Source of the DNA: Myxococcota bacterium
GTDB lineage: Bacteria; Myxococcota_A; Polyangia; JAAYKL01
DNA: 64,000 bases
Reading direction: 5' to 3'
Assembly: GCA_030065855.1 (NCBI GenBank)
Contig: JASJCT010000002.1
Location: 16,531-80,530, forward strand
Made by a program: the position numbers and the translations under genes. Of the stretch, positions 8,882 to 17,838 are shown in pieces; position 1 is the first letter of the stretch; the number at the start of each line of letters is the position of its first letter. A model generated the notes under the pieces. The model did not search any database. It was not told where the DNA came from and saw only the letters and a list, made by a program, of their open reading frames with translations.

Positions 8882-11800
8882 CTAAAGATCGCAGTTGGTT
8901 GCGTGGACCACGAGCTTGGAGATGCTGTCCAGTTGGCGCGCAAAGGAGAGAAATGCGGGGTATGTTTGAGGTGAGATGCGATCTGCATTGAGGTGTGTCG
9001 TATAGCTGATCCGCAGGGTCTGCCCCTGACGTTGCTGGGTTCTTTTGATGTGTCCCCAAGGGCTTTGGGTGGTTTCAGTGCCTGGTTCAAACTGCGCGGG
9101 TTGACAAGGACGCTCTATTTCAATCACTGCGTCAACAGTTCTGTCTAACCACGCAGCGACCACCAAGGGCGTGGTTCGGGTTCGCAAGCCACCGATTTGC
9201 CGGGACAGCGTCATGGGAAACGGCATTGTGATCCGGTCTGCGTTCCCGTCAGCCACTGTAAAGCGGGCCATCTCCACGCGATAAGAAAGCACGAGGGGCT
9301 GGTCTGGGTCGGCTAGATGCTCAATGTCGAACTGGGTGAGATGGGCGCCATTGAGCTCAGATGAGAGTTGGTGTTCCATGAAAAATTGTGCCCTATCGGA
9401 GGAGCTGATTGCTTCAAATCCATCACGCCATTCGATAGCTTGGCTGCCGCTCAGGGTCTCTTGAATCTCGCCTGTGGCACGTCCGTCTGACGAAATGATC
9501 CACTTCATTTTAATGTGTTGGGTATCTCGCGGTAGGCGGCCCCCATTGGTGCTGTCTGCTTTTCCAGTGTCGATAAATCGAACCGGTCGGTAGCGCAGGT
9601 CAGGCGGTAAATACCCCAATGGTGCCCGGTCAATATCCAGGGTGATCCAACCGTGATCCGACACGTGAACCAAGAGGTCACTGTAGTCTCTATACTCAGG
9701 GGTCTTGGGGATTGCGTCGTCAGCGCCGTGTGGCTTGACGATTGCCAGTCGGGATCGGTATCCAGCGGCATCTGACATGGCGGCAAACGCCCGGGCCCTA
9801 TTGCCGGATCGCCTGGCAATGATGTGGCTGGCCGATTCAAATCTATCATCCCCAGGTTCGATGTTTTCCATAACCCAGTTGTAAATGGCGCGCATCCGAT
9901 CGTGCTGGTGTTTCACGGAAATACCGCCCGTGGCCAGGTCAACTGCGTCTGCAATATGACGAGATAAAGCAATTTTGTCGGCCAGCAGATCCCGCATTCG
10001 CTCGAAAATCATATCCCACGTGGCATTGGCAGTGACACGGATCGAGGGGAGAAACTCAACTGGCGCTGGAGACAGGGGTTCATCAGCAGCTGGCAGGCTT
10101 GACCGGGTCCGCCAGATGAGAATTTTGCGATCCCCCATGGAGCGCTCTATCATCCGGGGACATGGCCCTCGAGGATCGGCCACAACGGCCATTTCCTTAG
10201 GTGCTGAAACGATCATTTCAGAACGGTGAAATGCGGTGTCGAAGTCGCGAAAGTAGAAGCGGTCAGTATCAAATCCACCTGGGTAGATGCGATTCGGATG
10301 GATAAACAGGGCGTATTCGGTTTCGATGAAGTCTCCTGGCTCCAGATCTGGTAGGGAAAACGATGGCTTGCCTTGAACAGCCGTCGGCTCCAAAATGCGG
10401 CCGTCTGACTTGAGCGTACGGGCGTTAAGCAACAGTGCATTGCTCGGTAATGTGAACTCGCCGTTGGCCTCAATGGCTTCGTCGGTTTTCAGATGGGTAA
10501 TGGCATGGATGATCGCAATCCCTGATCCGTTTTCCCGTATGGCGTACACAGCCCTATCGAGCACATAGACCGCAGCCGTATCGTAGGCTGGTGCAGCGGC
10601 GTTATACATCTCAATTGCTTCGAGTCCGTGGACGCGATGTTCAGAGAAGAGCCCCTGGCCATCAATGGCAAAGAGCGCCTTTATCAATTCGGGCTCAGGT
10701 GCATAGGACATGTGATGCCCCTGTTCGAGCAGATCTGCGGCAGTGCGTTTCTTACCGCTTGCCCATAGCGCATCTGCCAACATCAAGCGAACAGACGGAT
10801 CTGCCGGAGATATCTCCAGCGCAGCGGCCAAGGCAGATCGGGCCGTATCCAGATTGCTCATGGCCATCGCTGCGTAAAAGACATCCAGGGTCGGGCTTGC
10901 GAGCAGGGGTTCCAGGCGGGCCAGGCGGTTGCGTTCTTTAAGTGCATCGTTCCAGCTTTCAGATAAGTCGAGCTGCGCTGCAACCTCTGGTGATGCAGCA
11001 TTGCACGCACCGAGCTGCTGGGCCAGGCGGGCAGATTCTGCCAGCCGATTGGATTGCCGTGCGAGTATTAGGTGCCATCCAATGGTATGGCACGTGTCTG
11101 GAACCAAACGGGTCAGTGCGGCAAGTGCTGCCCTGGCCTCGGCGATCCAGCCCTGGGCTGCAAAAGCCGCCACCAGGGCTTGGTGGATTTCGGGTTCGTC
11201 CGGGGTAAGGGCAATACCTGCAGTCAATAGGTCGATGGCCTGCTCGGTTTTTTCATCCCCCAGGGCCCTGTCCGAGAGGTGAATACGGGACCGCCACAAC
11301 CGGGGCGCCAGCGCCAGGCTTGCGGCCTCAATGGCCCGGGCCCGCTCATATGCCACGTCCCCTGGTAGAGAAGGATCCACACTGGTCGCCTCTGCCAGTG
11401 CTGCGAGTAGAACAGGTGTCCGAACGCCAGCTAACCGCTCGATATCGCCAGCAATGGCGATTGCACCTTCAATATCATCCCACCACAGGGCCACCTTGAG
11501 CGCGGCGTATTTGGAACTGAGCCCACCGGACGCCGATAGGGCTGCCTGTTCCGGCGGAAGTAGCGGCGTTCCCGGGGCAAGGGCAGCAGGATCTGTTGCA
11601 TGCAATAGAGCAGTGCCCGCTGAGGTGAAGGCTGCCAGGCTAAAGCCAGGGGTGGTTGCTGTTGCAGCGATGACTGTGGTGATGGCCGTGGCACCGGCTG
11701 GCAGCATTACATTGATCCACGCCACGCGGGATGGCCATCCCTTGCGGGGATCCCGTCGAAAGATCTCCTCGCCTCCGACAAAGACAGCAGCACCGTTGAC

Positions 11801-12592
11801 AGTTTGTAGGCGAAAGTGAACGGTTTGGGGCCGCTCTAGGGCGAGTACTGTTTGACTTATGGTCACGCCGTCCACGGGAATGGCGGGATGTTGAGGCGCA
11901 ATTACGCACGTATTTGCGCGCACGTTTCTCACCTCTGACAGGCCGCGGCCTGGTCCCAGATCTGGACCCATACCTGACGCACCGAAGAGATCAGCCGGGG
12001 TGGCTGTATCAAACGCAGCCCACGTCCAAGGACCAAACGGGCCTGCGACTTGCCAATTGACCAGGCATCCAGTGTGCTTGAGCGCGTGCGCGGCTTTTTC
12101 CCGGTCATGCCCGCGCCGTGCCAAACCAAAGTTGAGCAGTTGAAGCTGATACCAGGCTTCTAGCGGCAGTCCCCCAGGTGTTCCCTTTAGCGCGGTCAAC
12201 AGCCCCTTAAACGCTGCCTTAAAGCCCGCGACCCGATCCCGAATGGCGACAATGCCCATAGCAGCGGCCACGGCTTCGTTCCTCGCGTGGCCGTGTGCGT
12301 GACACAGCTGGATCACGCGGAAGTAGTATTCGAGCGCCTGCTTGGGTGCTCCCATGAGGTCGAGGTGATCGGCCAGTAAAAAGGCGACCTCAGGCGACTC
12401 AGGTGCGTTGGCCGCGGCGGTCTCCAGGAGCTGACCCGCGTTCTCAGTGTCTGTCGCTGCAAAATATGTCGTCTCGATCGCTTTGAATTCAGGCGTCGCG
12501 TGGCCGAGCTCGTGGCGATGCGCAGCGCACCCCATGCCAGTGATAACGAGGAATGGGAGAAACAGAAACAAAAACAAAAACAACAATCTCAT
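8882..12592 (-). CDS. DUF3857/transglutaminase-fold giant lipoprotein, catalytic Cys lost
   Basis: A 1236-residue protein with a Phe/Leu-rich signal sequence and a lipobox-like GMGC at residues about 20-23. The N-terminal half is TPR-like (Ala-rich helix pairs). A DUF3857 domain follows (about 650-860), then a transglutaminase-like fold (about 860-1030). In the paralog upstream the active-site segment reads GDCKDKAALL; here the aligned segment reads GNRARAFAAM, so the nucleophilic Cys is replaced by Arg, although the His (LLVHVS) and Asp (TLDID) positions remain. It therefore looks like a non-catalytic partner. Its ATG overlaps the stop of the upstream paralog (ATGA, 12589-12592), so the two are translationally coupled. 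Confidence 0.85.
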   Translation of the reverse strand: MRLLFLFLFLFLPFLVITGMGCAAHRHELGHATPEFKAIETTYFAATDTENAGQLLETAAANAPESPEVAFLLADHLDLMGAPKQALEYYFRVIQLCHAHGHARNEAVAAAMGIVAIRDRVAGFKAAFKGLLTALKGTPGGLPLEAWYQLQLLNFGLARRGHDREKAAHALKHTGCLVNWQVAGPFGPWTWAAFDTATPADLFGASGMGPDLGPGRGLSEVRNVRANTCVIAPQHPAIPVDGVTISQTVLALERPQTVHFRLQTVNGAAVFVGGEEIFRRDPRKGWPSRVAWINVMLPAGATAITTVIAATATTPGFSLAAFTSAGTALLHATDPAALAPGTPLLPPEQAALSASGGLSSKYAALKVALWWDDIEGAIAIAGDIERLAGVRTPVLLAALAEATSVDPSLPGDVAYERARAIEAASLALAPRLWRSRIHLSDRALGDEKTEQAIDLLTAGIALTPDEPEIHQALVAAFAAQGWIAEARAALAALTRLVPDTCHTIGWHLILARQSNRLAESARLAQQLGACNAASPEVAAQLDLSESWNDALKERNRLARLEPLLASPTLDVFYAAMAMSNLDTARSALAAALEISPADPSVRLMLADALWASGKKRTAADLLEQGHHMSYAPEPELIKALFAIDGQGLFSEHRVHGLEAIEMYNAAAPAYDTAAVYVLDRAVYAIRENGSGIAIIHAITHLKTDEAIEANGEFTLPSNALLLNARTLKSDGRILEPTAVQGKPSFSLPDLEPGDFIETEYALFIHPNRIYPGGFDTDRFYFRDFDTAFHRSEMIVSAPKEMAVVADPRGPCPRMIERSMGDRKILIWRTRSSLPAADEPLSPAPVEFLPSIRVTANATWDMIFERMRDLLADKIALSRHIADAVDLATGGISVKHQHDRMRAIYNWVMENIEPGDDRFESASHIIARRSGNRARAFAAMSDAAGYRSRLAIVKPHGADDAIPKTPEYRDYSDLLVHVSDHGWITLDIDRAPLGYLPPDLRYRPVRFIDTGKADSTNGGRLPRDTQHIKMKWIISSDGRATGEIQETLSGSQAIEWRDGFEAISSSDRAQFFMEHQLSSELNGAHLTQFDIEHLADPDQPLVLSYRVEMARFTVADGNADRITMPFPMTLSRQIGGLRTRTTPLVVAAWLDRTVDAVIEIERPCQPAQFEPGTETTQSPWGHIKRTQQRQGQTLRISYTTHLNADRISPQTYPAFLSFARQLDSISKLVVHATNCDL

Positions 12593-15500
12593 TTGTTCCT
12601 CTTAAGTCGAACGCGGCTGGCCAGGGTTTGGTCCACGCGTTGTATGAAATCGACAAAACGCGGATAATCATCCCGCAAGACGCGGTGTACTGAAAGTTCA
12701 AACGTGCGGTCCAAGTGGATAGCATTCTGTTGTTGCGAGATGCCAACAGAGAGACGGCCGAATTGAGTCTGCATATTGACCGCTGTCGGCAGTGTCCCAA
12801 CACTGTACCCAGGGGGCAGGTGGATGATGGCCCGTCGCTTTGCAATCCGAGTAGGTCCCACAATTAAGTCGTGGATACGCGATCCCAGGCGGCCATAGTC
12901 GTCGGTTAGGCCGAGGGGGGTATCGATCGGGATTTCCAGCTGCTCCTTGATTTTTTGGGCATAGGACGGCACGTGGGCCGTGTATTGATACGATACCTTC
13001 TTACTCAGATCCAGCAGCGAGCCAATGTCAAGGGCTTCTACGCTAGATCCTGGGAACCGTCGCGCCAATGCAGATTCGAAGCGATCCTTCCGGGTTTGCG
13101 GCACTTCGAGTTGTTGTCGAAACGCCGCGGCACTGGGTCCTGAAATTAGGGCCCGGGCTCGCATGGTTGCTTCTCCATTGGGGTGTAGGGTGATAACGAC
13201 ATCTGACTCGGTGCTATTTTTTGACGGTGGCATTACCGGCGTCAGCCCAAAGATCGCCTGGTCATCCCGAATTCTGAGTGCAGGCGTGTCCTGGTCGGCA
13301 AAGGGGACCGCGTCGATACCAAAATGCTCTGCTGTTCCGTCTAGCCATAGGTCGAGTCCGGGTAGGTAGACAATGGCGTGGTTGAATACGGCTAACGAGG
13401 CCAGCTGGTCGTCAATTGGCCCTAAGTCTCGGGTCCGAACCAGGGCGAATTCAGCTTCAATATCCACTTCTCTGAGCATGGAGACCAGTAACGCGGCCTT
13501 GTCCTTGCAATCTCCAAACCCCCGTGAAACCACCAGGGGAACCCGGTAGGGTTTGTATCCGTGGATGCCGAATTCCAGTCCAACGTACCGCGTGGTCGTC
13601 ACCACCCATTGATAGATGGCGTGGACCTTTTGGATATCTGTCTTTAGCCCACGGGTAAGTGCGCCTGCCTTCTCTTTAATGCGGGCATCCGGGATCAATG
13701 AATGGCGAATAAGGCCCTGGTACCATTTGCCCAGTGCCTCAAAAGATGGGTAGGTGGAGGCGTGAAAATAGGTCGCCGAAGCAGTGATGCCGGGCATTCG
13801 GTGTTCCCGCCTTAGGGCTGGTGTGGATGTGGTCTCAAAGATCCATCTTTTGGTCTTACCCGTTCGTTTGAGGTTCCTTTTGACATTGTTGTTGCTGAGC
13901 ATGTCGTCATTAAAGTAAAGGTCACGGGTTGGCGGCGCGATAAGAACATACCGCCATAGGGTTTTGGGGATATCTTCTTGGATAAAGGCGAAATCGCCAA
14001 AGTAGTCGCTAAATAAGTTGCGCTTTGCGGTGTCATCCAATCGGTAGCGCACCTCAATCACATCCCCTGGCGTGAGCAATGGAAACTCAATCACCTCGGC
14101 CACTACATCGTAGTACAATCGATACCAGGGCTCTGAAATGGGCACGATGCCCCGGGCGACGGAGTTCTCCACGGATCCGTCTGCATGAAAGACCCGGGCT
14201 TCATACAATTTGAACCGTTGGCGATCCGGGGAGAGACTCACCGAGTATTGGCGCCATTCCTTCGCAGCCTCGCGGGACGTAATTTCGACCGCGATCTGGC
14301 GGGCACGATGGGCGAGACCAGATTCAAACACGCGCGTTACGGTCTGATCCACCAGGTACCGCGCCCCATTCCCGCGTGACGATGTACTGCGCTGAGCCAA
14401 AAAATCATCAGGGGAAACCCAATAAGGGGATGCAAACCCAGGTTCAGTGCGATGAAAGCCGAGGTAGTCGCTGAGCCACGTGTCCTGGGGACGGAGATCA
14501 AGGGCGCGGCTGAGTTCAGTGATGCCCGCGTTCCCTGTTCCTTGACGTCTGAGAAAGAGACCAAAATCCTGCCATGCATCTGGATCAGATGGGATCAGTT
14601 TGGTGCGCGCTTTAAGGGCGCGTACAGCGCCTTGGGGATCCCCTGCACGTTCGCGCATCTCGCTCTCAAAAAGTAGCCCGTCTGTATTGATGGGCGTTAA
14701 TTGAGAGAGGGCCTGCAAGTGATATTCCATTGATTTTCGATCTGACCGGGCAAGGGCAGAGCGGGCCAGGAGTTCGTGACTCGAACGATCGTCGAATCGG
14801 GTACCGAGGATGCGCTTGGCAAAAATGCGTTCATCTTCGCGACGGCCTCCCATGGCTGCGAGAGACATGGCGAGTTTCAACACCTTGGGGCAGCCTGGAA
14901 ATTTTTTGACCAACGCTTGAACCCTTTGGTTGGCTGTTTGTACAAACCCCTGGGCAGCGAGGACCTCGACCTCCAAACAAGCTGCAGTGATGTCGTCTGG
15001 ATCCAATGCCAGTGCGCGCTGTATATAGGGACGGGCCTTTATCGGGTCATGGCCGTCTTTTTCAAATGCAGCCCAGGCCAACAGCACGGGCCGTGTCTTG
15101 GATGCCTGGGCATCTATGCTGGATAGTGCTGTGCGGCGTTCGTTTCTATCCAATGCCAAGGAGGCCCACAGCAGGCAGTTTTGGGATGCCCCATTCAAGT
15201 GACATGCGGCCCGGGCATCGTCCCGTGCCAGCACAGCGTTGGGATTGCTGGACTTGGTTTTTGAGATATATCGCGCTGCAGCATACAGGGCAGCTGGATT
15301 ATTTTTGCTGCGGCTTGCCCATTTGGTAAGGCGCTCTAAGGGAGATGGTAGGGCCTTGCCAGCGGGGCCCATGGCAATCTGGGTTTTGAAGTGACCACTG
15401 GGGTCTGATTGCAATGTCAGCGGCCAGGGTTGCATACGGTGGTCTGTGAGGCGGACGAAAAAACCCAGATTCGCACCTGCTTCTGTACAGACCTTAATCA

Positions 15501-16272
15501 GGATCCGGTTAGCCCCCTGGCGAACGCGAACACTGGCGCTTAACCTGTCCGGATCTGGGTGGTTGTATGCTGCTGCTGTATCGGCGAGGGCCAACGCCCC
15601 GTTCCAATAGGCGCGCACAGCACCGCCTGCACCGATTCTCAATACAGCGTTGCCTTTCTTTGGGCTCATCACCGATGTCGCTGCATAGACACAGGTGTTG
15701 AGAACGGATTCGAACATGGTATTGAGATGGGTATATCCCATATGAAAAATCTGTTTGGGTGCGATGCGCCAGAATACTGGCCCATCCTTGCCTGTCATTG
15801 GCATGGTCGCGTCTAAGGCTGCTGTGGGCTTGGACTCTGGGGAAAAAGCGACGTCAACCCCGGTCCCGCCTTCGTTATCAAAGGGCCCGGCGACCCACCA
15901 CCCGGAGAGTGAATCTGAATCTGCATCTGAAAATGAATCAAACCCACGCTCCTCATAGCTTTTTCTGGCCACATCCCGGTTTCCCATCCTGAGATGGCCC
16001 TGGGCCTGGAGGTGCTGTGCGCGCTCCTTGACCCGGATCGGCAACTTGGGATGATCGATCACCTGGCCCAGAGTTGCCATGATCGGCTCTGGGCCCAAGA
16101 GGTCCCATAATTCAAATATCTCGATGACCTCGATCTCAGCATCCAGGCGGTGGGGATGTTGGATCAGGGCCTCTAAGTGGGCGTTTAACTTTTCAGGCAG
16201 GGGCACTGCATCCGCGCGTGCGCCAGCGATATAGATGGACGCGATAATGGCGATCAAGCGTAGTTTGTTCAT
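12589..16272 (-). CDS. DUF3857/transglutaminase-like giant exported protein (catalytic residues intact)
   Basis: I choose ATG 16272 (MNKLRLIAII...) because a signal peptide follows at once, rather than the TTG 12 codons upstream. The 1227-residue protein has a TPR-rich N-terminal half, a DUF3857 domain (about 640-860) and a transglutaminase-like domain with Cys in GFGDCKDKA (about residue 922), His in VFNHAIVYL and Asp in LDLWLDGTAE, i.e. a full Cys-His-Asp triad. DUF3857 plus transglutaminase proteins are common in Bacteroidetes and Myxococcota, and substrates are unknown. Export suggests periplasmic or outer-membrane peptide cross-linking or cleavage. It is first in a two-gene operon with its inactive paralog. 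Confidence 0.85.
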   Translation of the reverse strand: MNKLRLIAIIASIYIAGARADAVPLPEKLNAHLEALIQHPHRLDAEIEVIEIFELWDLLGPEPIMATLGQVIDHPKLPIRVKERAQHLQAQGHLRMGNRDVARKSYEERGFDSFSDADSDSLSGWWVAGPFDNEGGTGVDVAFSPESKPTAALDATMPMTGKDGPVFWRIAPKQIFHMGYTHLNTMFESVLNTCVYAATSVMSPKKGNAVLRIGAGGAVRAYWNGALALADTAAAYNHPDPDRLSASVRVRQGANRILIKVCTEAGANLGFFVRLTDHRMQPWPLTLQSDPSGHFKTQIAMGPAGKALPSPLERLTKWASRSKNNPAALYAAARYISKTKSSNPNAVLARDDARAACHLNGASQNCLLWASLALDRNERRTALSSIDAQASKTRPVLLAWAAFEKDGHDPIKARPYIQRALALDPDDITAACLEVEVLAAQGFVQTANQRVQALVKKFPGCPKVLKLAMSLAAMGGRREDERIFAKRILGTRFDDRSSHELLARSALARSDRKSMEYHLQALSQLTPINTDGLLFESEMRERAGDPQGAVRALKARTKLIPSDPDAWQDFGLFLRRQGTGNAGITELSRALDLRPQDTWLSDYLGFHRTEPGFASPYWVSPDDFLAQRSTSSRGNGARYLVDQTVTRVFESGLAHRARQIAVEITSREAAKEWRQYSVSLSPDRQRFKLYEARVFHADGSVENSVARGIVPISEPWYRLYYDVVAEVIEFPLLTPGDVIEVRYRLDDTAKRNLFSDYFGDFAFIQEDIPKTLWRYVLIAPPTRDLYFNDDMLSNNNVKRNLKRTGKTKRWIFETTSTPALRREHRMPGITASATYFHASTYPSFEALGKWYQGLIRHSLIPDARIKEKAGALTRGLKTDIQKVHAIYQWVVTTTRYVGLEFGIHGYKPYRVPLVVSRGFGDCKDKAALLVSMLREVDIEAEFALVRTRDLGPIDDQLASLAVFNHAIVYLPGLDLWLDGTAEHFGIDAVPFADQDTPALRIRDDQAIFGLTPVMPPSKNSTESDVVITLHPNGEATMRARALISGPSAAAFRQQLEVPQTRKDRFESALARRFPGSSVEALDIGSLLDLSKKVSYQYTAHVPSYAQKIKEQLEIPIDTPLGLTDDYGRLGSRIHDLIVGPTRIAKRRAIIHLPPGYSVGTLPTAVNMQTQFGRLSVGISQQQNAIHLDRTFELSVHRVLRDDYPRFVDFIQRVDQTLASRVRLKRNK

Positions 16273-16416
16273 TCGTTGGACGGTAGAGGACAGGAAGCCG
16301 GGGGTCAAGCAGGCCTAGGCGCTTCTTTTCTATTGCTTTTGCAATTTTCTAAGAATTTCGGTATTTATCCCTTTCTAGCGTTAACTGTGCGGACAACATC
16401 ATTAAGGAGGCAAAGA

Positions 16417-17145
16417 ATGAAATTTTATTTAATGGTAATCGGACTATTAGGCGCCTTGCTCATTGTCTCATGTGGCGGTGAGACCAATGATAACGATACG
16501 GGCGGTGATACAGATACGGATACAGATACGGACTCTGATACTGGCACGGACACTAGCACTGACACTGGCACGGACGCGGACACGGATACCAACACGGATA
16601 CTGGGACGGACACGGATACAGATACGGATACGGACACGGATACGGATACGGATACGGACACGGATACGGATACGGATACGGATACGGACACGAACACTGA
16701 CACGGATCCTGATACGGACACTGGCACCGATACGGACACTGGCACCGATACGGACACCGGCACCGATACGGACACCGGCACCGATACGGACACTGGCACC
16801 GATACAGACACCGGCACCGATACAGACACCGACACCGATACGGAGACGGATACCAACACGGAATTCGCGGGAAGTTGTACTTCAGAGGTACAGGGGATGC
16901 ATTTCTGCGTCGATTACGTAGGGGCGGCACATACCCAAACCAGTGCCCAGTTGCAATGTGATAGCTTGCCTATGGGAGAGAATGAATACTCAACAGACCA
17001 TTGTTCCACCGAGGATTGTATTGGCAAATGCGATCTAAACTTCGTGCCCACTGGCACGATTCAATACTGGTATGACGCAGGAAGTGTAGACCCTGAAGAG
17101 AGATGCACCCAGCTCTTGGGCACTTGGTCAGACACCTGCGAATAA
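16417..17145 (+). CDS. lipoprotein with long (Asp-Thr)n linker and Cys-rich tail
   Basis: ATG 16417 is preceded by AAGGAGG and starts a lipoprotein signal with lipobox IVSC. After the acylated Cys comes a stretch of about 125 residues made almost wholly of Asp-Thr dipeptides with occasional Gly, Ser, Asn, Glu and Pro, encoded by near-identical GAYACN hexamers. The last 85 residues form a small domain with about nine Cys, probably disulphide-bonded. Such linkers are typical of surface lipoproteins in Myxococcota/Bradymonadota. The hexamer tract is a likely site of length change by slippage, always in frame. The minus-strand and other forward frames through the repeat are shadows. Confidence 0.85.
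   Translation: MKFYLMVIGLLGALLIVSCGGETNDNDTGGDTDTDTDTDSDTGTDTSTDTGTDADTDTNTDTGTDTDTDTDTDTDTDTDTDTDTDTDTDTDTNTDTDPDTDTGTDTDTGTDTDTGTDTDTGTDTDTGTDTDTGTDTDTDTDTETDTNTEFAGSCTSEVQGMHFCVDYVGAAHTQTSAQLQCDSLPMGENEYSTDHCSTEDCIGKCDLNFVPTGTIQYWYDAGSVDPEERCTQLLGTWSDTCE
16495..16860 (+). repeat. coding GAYACN hexanucleotide tract
   Basis: About 366 bases of imperfect 6-base repeats (GATACG, GACACG, GACACT-GGCACC variants) inside the lipoprotein gene. A 24-base superunit (GATACGGACACYGGCACC plus variants) recurs in its second half. Because the unit is a multiple of three, gain or loss changes linker length but not frame. Confidence 0.85.
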
Positions 17146-17148
17146 GGA

Positions 17149-17176
17149 CTGGGGATATCCCAGGGATACCCCCCAG
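17149..17176. terminator. possible hairpin between convergent genes
   Basis: CTGGGG pairs with CCCCAG, with an inner ATCCC/GGGAT stem, between the stop of the Asp-Thr lipoprotein (17145) and the stop of the SCP2 gene (17229). There is no T-run on either strand, so it is weak as a rho-independent terminator. Confidence 0.3.
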
Positions 17177-17228
17177 CCCTACAGAAGAATGCGTGGAATA
17201 GGTTGGCTATTGAAGGTGGGGCTTTCGA

Positions 17229-17804
17229 TTACATCAGTGTTTGGCACTGCATTACAAAGCTTATATCGCCTCCCACCTTCATCTTGCCGGTCATGACGAG
17301 CATCGGGCCTTTTTTCTTTCCCTGCTGCAGCCCTAGCCAGTCTGAGATTTTGAGCCTAAGCGTGGCTGACGGCTTATCAGACCCATTAAAGCAGATCGTA
17401 GGGACAATCGTTTCCCCATCGTCCTTCAGTATCTTGATGATCAGCATGCCTTTGAATTCTTGCAGCGCACTGAACCGCTTGGGATCGGTGAGCTGGATCG
17501 GATCGATGAACCTATCCAAGCCAGCATCCACCTGGCCCGAGATGTAATCTCGCCAGTCAGACTCTGACATGTGCAGGGACAGCATGGGGGTATCGATGCC
17601 CCCCTTGATGATCTCGAGCTTATTCCCATCTGAAATGTTGAGGCAGTACTTTTTATCATCACCAATGTTGTATTGCAGGGTGAACGACTTGCCCACCATG
17701 GCAGAAGTATCTGCCCCTGCCACGCTCTTTTCGAAGTGCGCAGTCACGTGATTATCAATGAATTCATCTATATCCATGTCGCGTGGAACGCCAAAATCCA
17801 CCAT
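17229..17804 (-). CDS. SCP2 sterol-carrier domain protein
   Basis: A 191-residue protein matching the SCP2 fold: an amphipathic start, a GKSFTLQYNIGDDKKYCLNI strand pair, then DTPMLSLHMSESDWRDYISG, which is the typical SCP2 segment before the lipid-binding helices, and a C-terminal LVMTGKMKVGGD strand. SCP2 proteins bind acyl-CoAs or sterols. It is the last gene of the lipid operon (acyl-CoA dehydrogenase, MaoC, FabG, thiolase, SCP2), so it is a likely acyl-CoA carrier for that pathway. AAAGGAA upstream of ATG supports the start. Cytosolic. Confidence 0.8.
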   Translation of the reverse strand: MVDFGVPRDMDIDEFIDNHVTAHFEKSVAGADTSAMVGKSFTLQYNIGDDKKYCLNISDGNKLEIIKGGIDTPMLSLHMSESDWRDYISGQVDAGLDRFIDPIQLTDPKRFSALQEFKGMLIIKILKDDGETIVPTICFNGSDKPSATLRLKISDWLGLQQGKKKGPMLVMTGKMKVGGDISFVMQCQTLM

Positions 17805-17838
17805 TTTTCAATTCCTTTCTCTCAGGGGTTGCCTGGGA

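Noticed and set aside
16425..16930. Minus- and plus-strand ORFs over the Asp-Thr repeat (Val-Ser-Val, Arg-Thr-Arg, Tyr-Arg-Cys repeats)
   Set aside because: They are shadows of the hexamer tract; only the frame with AAGGAGG and a lipoprotein signal is a gene.
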